Below, piece by piece: positions 59,801 through 64,000 of a DNA stretch of 64,000 nucleotides; the stretch's first letter is position 1; each line of letters begins with the position of its first letter. The position numbers and the translations under genes were made by a program. The DNA is from Chondrosia reniformis (Eukaryota > Porifera > Demospongiae > Chondrillida > Chondrillidae). The notes beneath the pieces are model-generated. The model did no database searches. It saw only the letters and a program-made list of their open reading frames with translations, and had not been told where the DNA came from. The stretch covers positions 5,938,899-6,002,898 of the forward strand of contig OX359202.1 in assembly GCA_947172415.1 (NCBI GenBank). Direction: 5' to 3'.

Positions 59801-61773
59801 TGTGTAGAGTGCAAAGGCAACTCTAAACAGGCTTTCTTTTACAAAATATCACAATGGGGAGATAAAGACAATTTAGGTGGATAACTTATTTTGATATATT
59901 TCTTTACTATTTAACAAGATCTTCAAGAGGGGAGAATCCCCCTGCCCCCTAAAAGAAACTCTTTGGTCCTTATGGAAATGTTGTAATAACTCTCCTGGTT
60001 ACTAAAGATATGTGTTGTGGGATTTGTCTTTCAGTGTAACAGTTTAAGCTGTTTGCATACTTATTCATTTTGCACAGAAATACTTCATGTGCTAAACATC
60101 GCATTTTGCTGTTGCTATCTGAAGACATGATATCTCTCATGTATAAGTTGCATGTCATCTTACGCCAGCATTTTTGCACCTTCTGAATATGATGAAATAT
60201 TTTTTTCACTACAACATTGTTTAAATAATTCTTGTTAACATGTTCTCTGTAATCTTTGCATTTTTACTAATTCTCAACTATCCTAGAATGGCCATACATA
60301 ACGATCAGCTGACAATTTGGAATCCATCCCCCAATCTTGAAAGGGTGAGACAGCCTGCACCTTAGAATTGCTAGTAGCCTTTCAGCCCCAGTTTGCCCCA
60401 CCCACTAGTCTTGATAGGAGCCATCGAGCAATGAGATGTAGGACAAGATCTCATTTCAATCAAGTTGTTTTAAAGCTATTATTTGCTGTCCCAAAAAATG
60501 TCTGCCCTATTCATTTGTCACTTTTATTGACAACAAATGGATTTTTTTCTTATGCTTCCAGAACAGGTTTTTGTACAATTTATAGCAATAGCAAGGTTGT
60601 AAAAATCTTGTTTCGCTGTATATTTGTATTTTTGTACATTTAGACTTTGAGGAAGGAGATGGAAAGTGCTAGTCAGGGCGGTCAACAAAGTGCAACTCAA
60701 ATCCAGGGCCACCTCTCCCAGCAAGCCCCTAACTCTAGCCTTGCCAATCACACATCGGCAATCCTCTCAACTATCAGAACAGCACCTCAAAGCGCTAGTC
60801 AATCAGTTTCTACTCTGCCTCAGGCCAGTCTGTTAGATACACATCCGATATTAGCCACTCTTAATCCACAAGTGAGTGCTAAATGTGCTAGTTGGTGATT
60901 TATAGGACCAGTACCACCTGCTATGCAAAGCTGCTATTTAAGATGTTACAGTAGACAGTGTTTAGGAATTACGTACTGCTACCATTGACCATCACTATCT
61001 ACTGTAACATGTTAAAATCTTACATAATAGCTATTCAAGATTTCCAGCTGTTTCTTGTACCGATGTATACAGCTTAATATTAAAAGGTACAAATTTGTAC
61101 AAGAAACAGCTGAAAATGACCCAAACTCTGAATAGCTGTTATGTAAGATTTTAACATGTTGTGGGAGATAGTACTGCTACCATTGTATTAACATTTTTCA
61201 GCAAAGAGAAACAGTTCTTCAAATTAGTAAGGAGACTGGAATGAACTTAAAGTACTCTTTAAGGTTAGAAGGAGTATTAATGACTTTTCCTTTTATTTAG
61301 AATCACTGTTTGAATCTCTATCTTTTCAAGTTGTAGTTTGTAGGGCATGTTTGTATACATGATTGTAAATTATTTGAACCTGACTCTTTAGTTAGTGCTG
61401 TCCATGTTATGTAATACTAATACATAATATACTGTGTAATTATGTATGGATGATGATTATTGTGTATTTATTATTATAAGAATAGAAATTGAAATGGATT
61501 TATCGAATTTTCATCATAGCCTTTCCAATGGCTTTGTGCAATTAAGTCCTTTTTTGCTCAATAGAACAGATAATATATAAAAGTTGTACTTCAAAATATG
61601 TAGGTGTCTCATTGACAACGAATTTTTGCTTGAAAAGGCTAGGAGAGCATTCCAAACACTGAAAGTGAGTACATATTAATTTCGATTTCCTCTTTGAATT
61701 CAAATCCTAACTTATTTTCTTCATTCTCCTATAGCAAAAGATACCTTCGGAAGCTTTTGTAAAAGACTATTGA
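50889..61773 (+). CDS. NXF1: NXF1 (TAP) nuclear mRNA export receptor
   Basis: NXF1 with its partner NXT1 carries mRNPs through nuclear pores (family knowledge). Coding exons: 50889-50922, 50991-51210, 51694-51877, 52198-52281, 52402-52549, 53005-53090, 53154-53223, 53378-53466, 53615-53722, 53803-53915, 54029-54065, 54293-54373, 54849-54904, 55029-55089, 55384-55406, 55761-55852, 56091-56206, 56329-56371, 57334-57421, 60287-60344, 60644-60871, 61202-61263, 61604-61664, 61735-61773. Phases agree throughout; the product has 726 residues (human 619). Domains in order: an Arg/Gly-rich N terminus ([20 protein letters not shown]), an RRM-like domain from DWFKVT to FFVDSEH, leucine-rich repeats ([31 protein letters not shown]), an NTF2-like domain ([34 protein letters not shown]) and a C-terminal UBA-like TAP-C domain ([31 protein letters not shown]). 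The linker before TAP-C is long and Gln/Ser-rich. Exon 55384-55406 is only 23 bp. Confidence 0.94.
51500..51680. repeat. Imperfect tandem repeat in an NXF1 intron
   Basis: Four to five degenerate units of about 35 bp carry GGTAAGCAGCCATTTTATGT, with a GGAT/GTAT microsatellite inside. It lies just before the acceptor of exon 51694-51877. Note that GGTAAG repeated here mimics splice donors. Confidence 0.75.
51981..52185 (+). repeat. Dispersed SINE-like element, near full-length copy next to an NXF1 acceptor
   Basis: The order of blocks is the same as at 12200: GTCCAGGGTCACTGATGAAG, AATTCCCAGAAACAG, CTAGTGGAGCAGGAG, TATCCTCATCCAAAGC and AGCTTTAGTTACTTATAGAC, ending in GGAAAATGGTGGATTATC. The copy ends about a dozen bases before the acceptor of NXF1 exon 52198-52281, so it sits against, and may supply part of, that acceptor region. 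Confidence 0.7.
52300..52445. repeat. Triplicated segment containing the NXF1 exon-5 acceptor
   Basis: Three tandem versions carry TTCACATCCT, then a TATTGTTCTTTG or TGTTGTTCTTTG end; the last two also have CATGTACGTAGCTTCACATC. Only the third keeps the frame [16 protein letters not shown] into the RRM-like domain; the second has a TAG-ending acceptor (at 52350-52351) identical to the real one. Confidence 0.75.
52553..52690. repeat. 28-bp tandem repeat in an NXF1 intron
   Basis: About five units of 28 bp contain ACACCCACTCACATAGGAAT with a TTAGAC spacer. They lie in the intron after exon 52402-52549. Confidence 0.85.
54380..54770. repeat. 8-bp polypyrimidine array (CTCCCCCT)n, about 48 units, right after an NXF1 splice donor
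   Basis: Units CTCCCCCT with CTCCCCGT and CTCCCCAT variants begin within about 10 bp of the donor of exon 54293-54373 and fill most of the 475-bp intron. One strand is almost purely C/T; the other is G/A with many GGGG runs. All frames are open because the unit carries no stop; these are not genes. Confidence 0.96.
55585..55662 (+). repeat. 3' fragment of the SINE-like element
   Basis: It contains GGTTTAATTCCCCTATAGGC, then TTTTTCAGAGTAGGCATAGC and ATGTAGGAAATGATGTATTA. It is almost the same as the 3' part of the copy at 12200-12405. It lies in the NXF1 intron 55407-55760. Confidence 0.7.
56433..57195. repeat. 17-bp satellite array, about 45 units (copy 2)
   Basis: This has the same GTGTGACCACCTCTCTA unit and orientation as 19840-20270, here with scattered variants (GTATGACC, GTGTGATC, AATGTGACC). 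Some variants recur at spaced positions, suggesting higher-order duplication of blocks of several units. It fills most of an NXF1 intron (56372-57333). Confidence 0.97.
57422..60286. other. Long NXF1 intron without recognised features
   Basis: This 2.9-kb intron holds three loosely similar segments around TATCTATxxGGCAGTCA (near 57468, 57550 and 58028) and AT-rich sequence. Several short frames occur but none resembles a known protein or shows exon-like splice signals with a partner. Confidence 0.5.
60938..61195. repeat. Diverged foldback structure in an NXF1 intron
   Basis: Left arm 61008-61060 (CATGTTAAAATCTTACATAA to GCTGTTTCTTGTA) pairs with right arm 61097-61158, with one insertion of several bases. 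A smaller inverted pair (ATGTTACAGTAGA / TCTACTGTAACAT) lies at 60941-60953 and 60997-61009. GTACTGCTACCATTG occurs at 60974-60988 and again near 61181 as a direct repeat. It is probably an old foldback or MITE-like insertion. Confidence 0.75.
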
Positions 61774-62367
61774 CTGTAATTTTAATTAACTACAAATCAC
61801 ATACTAAATGTTTGGCATGTTTGAGGTTATTGTTTAACATATCTTGATATATATATATGATTTTCATATGGCCACTTTGTTGATTGTGAAAATGTATATA
61901 TTGCGCAAGCTCCAGAGAAGAATGTCTCATTGTATATCTACATATTGCAATGCTTCATATTGCATCACTCATTAAATTAAAGTTTGTATATATGAATGGC
62001 ACACACACCAATATAAGAGAGTAGTATTCTCAAAGTCCAGTTGGCCAGGAAAAAGTGGCTGCCTTGTTTAATGTATTAACAAATATCACCTTGCAACAAA
62101 ACAAAATTTGGTTATTTACATATATATAGAACTGATCATGAGAGTAAAGGTATATATATACACCTAGTGTGATGCATAACATCTTATTATTATGATAGTT
62201 AATTCACATTGACATAAAGAACATTATCAGGTACTCTATACATGCATGGCCATGGGTTGCAATTGGCCTAAAAATGGCCGCTCTATTTAATGTATTTATG
62301 TATATAGAAAAAATATAGAAAACTGTTTTTGCATTATGAAAATAGAATAATTATATGTGATTATGAG
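61774..62367. other. Convergent spacer between NXF1 and the membrane-protein gene
   Basis: AT-rich 3' flanks of two convergent genes with TA microsatellite stretches (61850, 62105, 62150). No gene, RNA or repeat family member was recognised. Confidence 0.5.
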
Positions 62368-64000
62368 TTAACTTTCTCCTATATCTTCTGTTTCTTCTTC
62401 ATCAGATGAGATGATAGTGTAGCTATCATCATCTCTCTCTTCCCCTGTCCTTCCAGATCCTGGAGACACCATCATGAATAGCTTCTTCACAAAGTACCTT
62501 AAGAGCCAACCCAGGAACACAATGGCTGGTGGCGCAAGAAGGAAGGAAGCAATACTAGAAACAAACTTTGGTTGAGTGTCTTTGTCCATGAAAGTCAAGC
62601 CACACAAACCAGCACTCAGTAGGCAGCCACCAATAAAGGGGAGGGACCAGGATACAACATAAAGGGTCTGCCTCATTGCTCCCTGATGTGTCAGCCTCAG
62701 CGTCTCATCCCTTATCCATGCTCGATCAAAGGCAAACAATCCTCCAAATATGCATGCTCCTGCAATCTTCAAGAAAAGAGATGACAATAGCCACGTTGAT
62801 GCAGTTACAGGATCAGCTACAACACATGCTATGGTTAACAATGCAACTGTAGAGTGATAATGAATGAAGAGCAATGCAATCCAGATTGCCACTGTTTGGA
62901 TGGTAGAATTGATTTTGGTATCATTGAATTTGAAACAACAGGCTTTTAAGAAGACTGTCAAGAACCTGGGTGTAGGAAGAGCAGTGCTTTTGGGAATGAG
63001 AAGTGATGTTACCAGCTGGCCAAGGAAAATTAATGAGAGCCAGACTCCTAGGAAAATTTTGGGTTTGGGGATCACCAAACTGAACCAGGTAATTTCTGAT
63101 CCCCATAGCAAACAAGCAATAACAGTGTAGTAGACATTGCAGAGAAAGAGAATAATTATGGATCCCCAAAATACTTCATAAAATGGATAGTTTGTGTTCA
63201 ATAGCCACTCATTCAACTTTGCAAAGTAGTCTTTGATGAGATGGTACATTAAAGGCAGTATGATCACTGAAAGGAAGACGGTATAGACTAATAATACCAC
63301 CAATATAATATTTGCCCTATTATCACTTAAACCTTGGTTCAACATTTCTTTATGTGAGTTATACTTGGTACTATACACAGCACTGCTAAACTTGACACAT
63401 TCAAAGTCCTCTTCATTTGCATACTCCTTGAGCTAATATAAAAGTATTAAGAAATATACAGTTACTGAAATATATGGTATTTTTAGAGTATGTGTGTGCG
63501 TATATATTATGTCTGGATTAAAAGGAAACATATGTGCAATATTATATACATACTGTAAATGATTTATATAGCACTTATTATGAAATCAAGCAAATTTAAA
63601 TTCTTGTGTAAACATAACTTACCAATGAAGTAAGCTTTTCAATATTACACTGATTCTTGTCTTCACAGTTTAAAGGATCAAGGTGGCACGCTAATTCAAG
63701 ATTAATATTTACTGACCCAACTTTAATAAAAGGGATTTGATCTAGCAAATCTGGTTTGAACTTCTTTATCAGACTAATAACAGGAATGCCAAGACCTGTC
63801 TCAGCCAGATAGCGAGCACCCACAATCAGGTACATGGGTGTCCAAATCCAGGCATATACATGACCACTCTTATTGCTGAGGGTGTAGTCTACAATGACCT
63901 GTAGAGGAGGTGCCTTGTTCTCTGGGAAGAAGGTATTTCTCAAGTTTTCCTTGTTGGTAGTAGTATTAAGGGATTCCTGTAATTCAGAGTAGGTACACTC
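62368..64000 (-). CDS. Multi-pass membrane protein of unknown family, 5' end off the window
   Basis: Two exons are visible: one from 63623 to the right edge (open to the edge, although an acceptor just before GAATCC at about 63975 is possible) and 62368-63432; the intron is phase 0. The upstream part is a soluble, probably extracellular segment with paired cysteines (ACHLDPLNCEDKNQC). The downstream 354 residues contain about seven hydrophobic segments, for example ANIILVVLLVYTVFLSVIIL, FWGSIIILFLCNVYYTVIAC, IFLGVWLSLIFLGQLVTSLL and FVSSIASFLLAPPAIVFLGW. They end in an acidic, probably cytoplasmic tail with SDEEETEDIGES. Two non-extracellular segments carry basic residues. The upstream part suggests a receptor- or channel-like layout with a preceding membrane segment off the window. 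I do not recognise the family and assign no function. Confidence 0.75.

Overview
The window is nuclear DNA of an animal. It carries seven protein-coding loci, most of them multi-exon with GT-AG introns. Recognisable animal genes are WDR75, TALPID3 (KIAA0586), an IRF2BP-family regulator, an LRRK-type ROCO kinase, two ATG8 genes and NXF1. The compact gene packing, short introns, AT-rich simple repeats and kinase style (HHDLSPNN, MPPEAL) suggest a sponge, possibly the demosponge Amphimedon. That placement is an inference from gene style and recall, not from a search. I saw no tRNA, rRNA, CRISPR array or prokaryotic feature.

Layout. 1-22435 (-): WDR75/UTP17, with large introns full of dispersed and tandem repeats; its 3' end runs off the left edge. 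22436-22499: a very short divergent promoter with two CACGTG boxes. 22730-36814 (+): TALPID3, 23 coding exons; an intronless IRF2BP-like gene with its own TATA box (25529-26908) sits inside one of its introns on the same strand. 36815-37934: convergent spacer with a decayed retrotransposon tail. 37935-45436 (-): a three-exon gene for a 2273-residue protein that looks like an LRRK (ankyrin, LRR, Roc, COR, kinase, WD40) with a second, complete kinase at its N terminus. 45846-48784 and 48942-50660 (-): two head-to-tail ATG8 genes with identical intron phases, both ending exactly at the lipidation glycine; a truncated LINE lies in an intron of the first. 50889-61773 (+): NXF1, 24 coding exons, divergent from the second ATG8 gene. 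62368 to the right edge (-): a multi-pass membrane protein I cannot name, partial at its 5' end.

Functions fall into separate house-keeping and signalling tasks: ribosome small-subunit assembly (WDR75), cilium/centriole assembly (TALPID3), transcription and ubiquitin-linked regulation (IRF2BP), mRNA export (NXF1), autophagy (ATG8 pair) and kinase/GTPase signalling (ROCO protein). ATG8, ATG8 and the LRRK-like gene are consecutive on one strand; a functional link is only a guess.

Repeats are prominent: at least eight copies of a SINE-like element of about 200 bp, one 17-bp satellite at two distant places, a 31-bp minisatellite, an 8-bp polypyrimidine array beside an NXF1 splice donor, two foldback structures, and a perfect 40-bp palindrome just upstream of the LRRK-like start codon. 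Exon borders were placed by hand from splice signals, reading-phase agreement and remembered family sequences. All named gene models phase-check throughout, except one unresolved stretch of WDR75.
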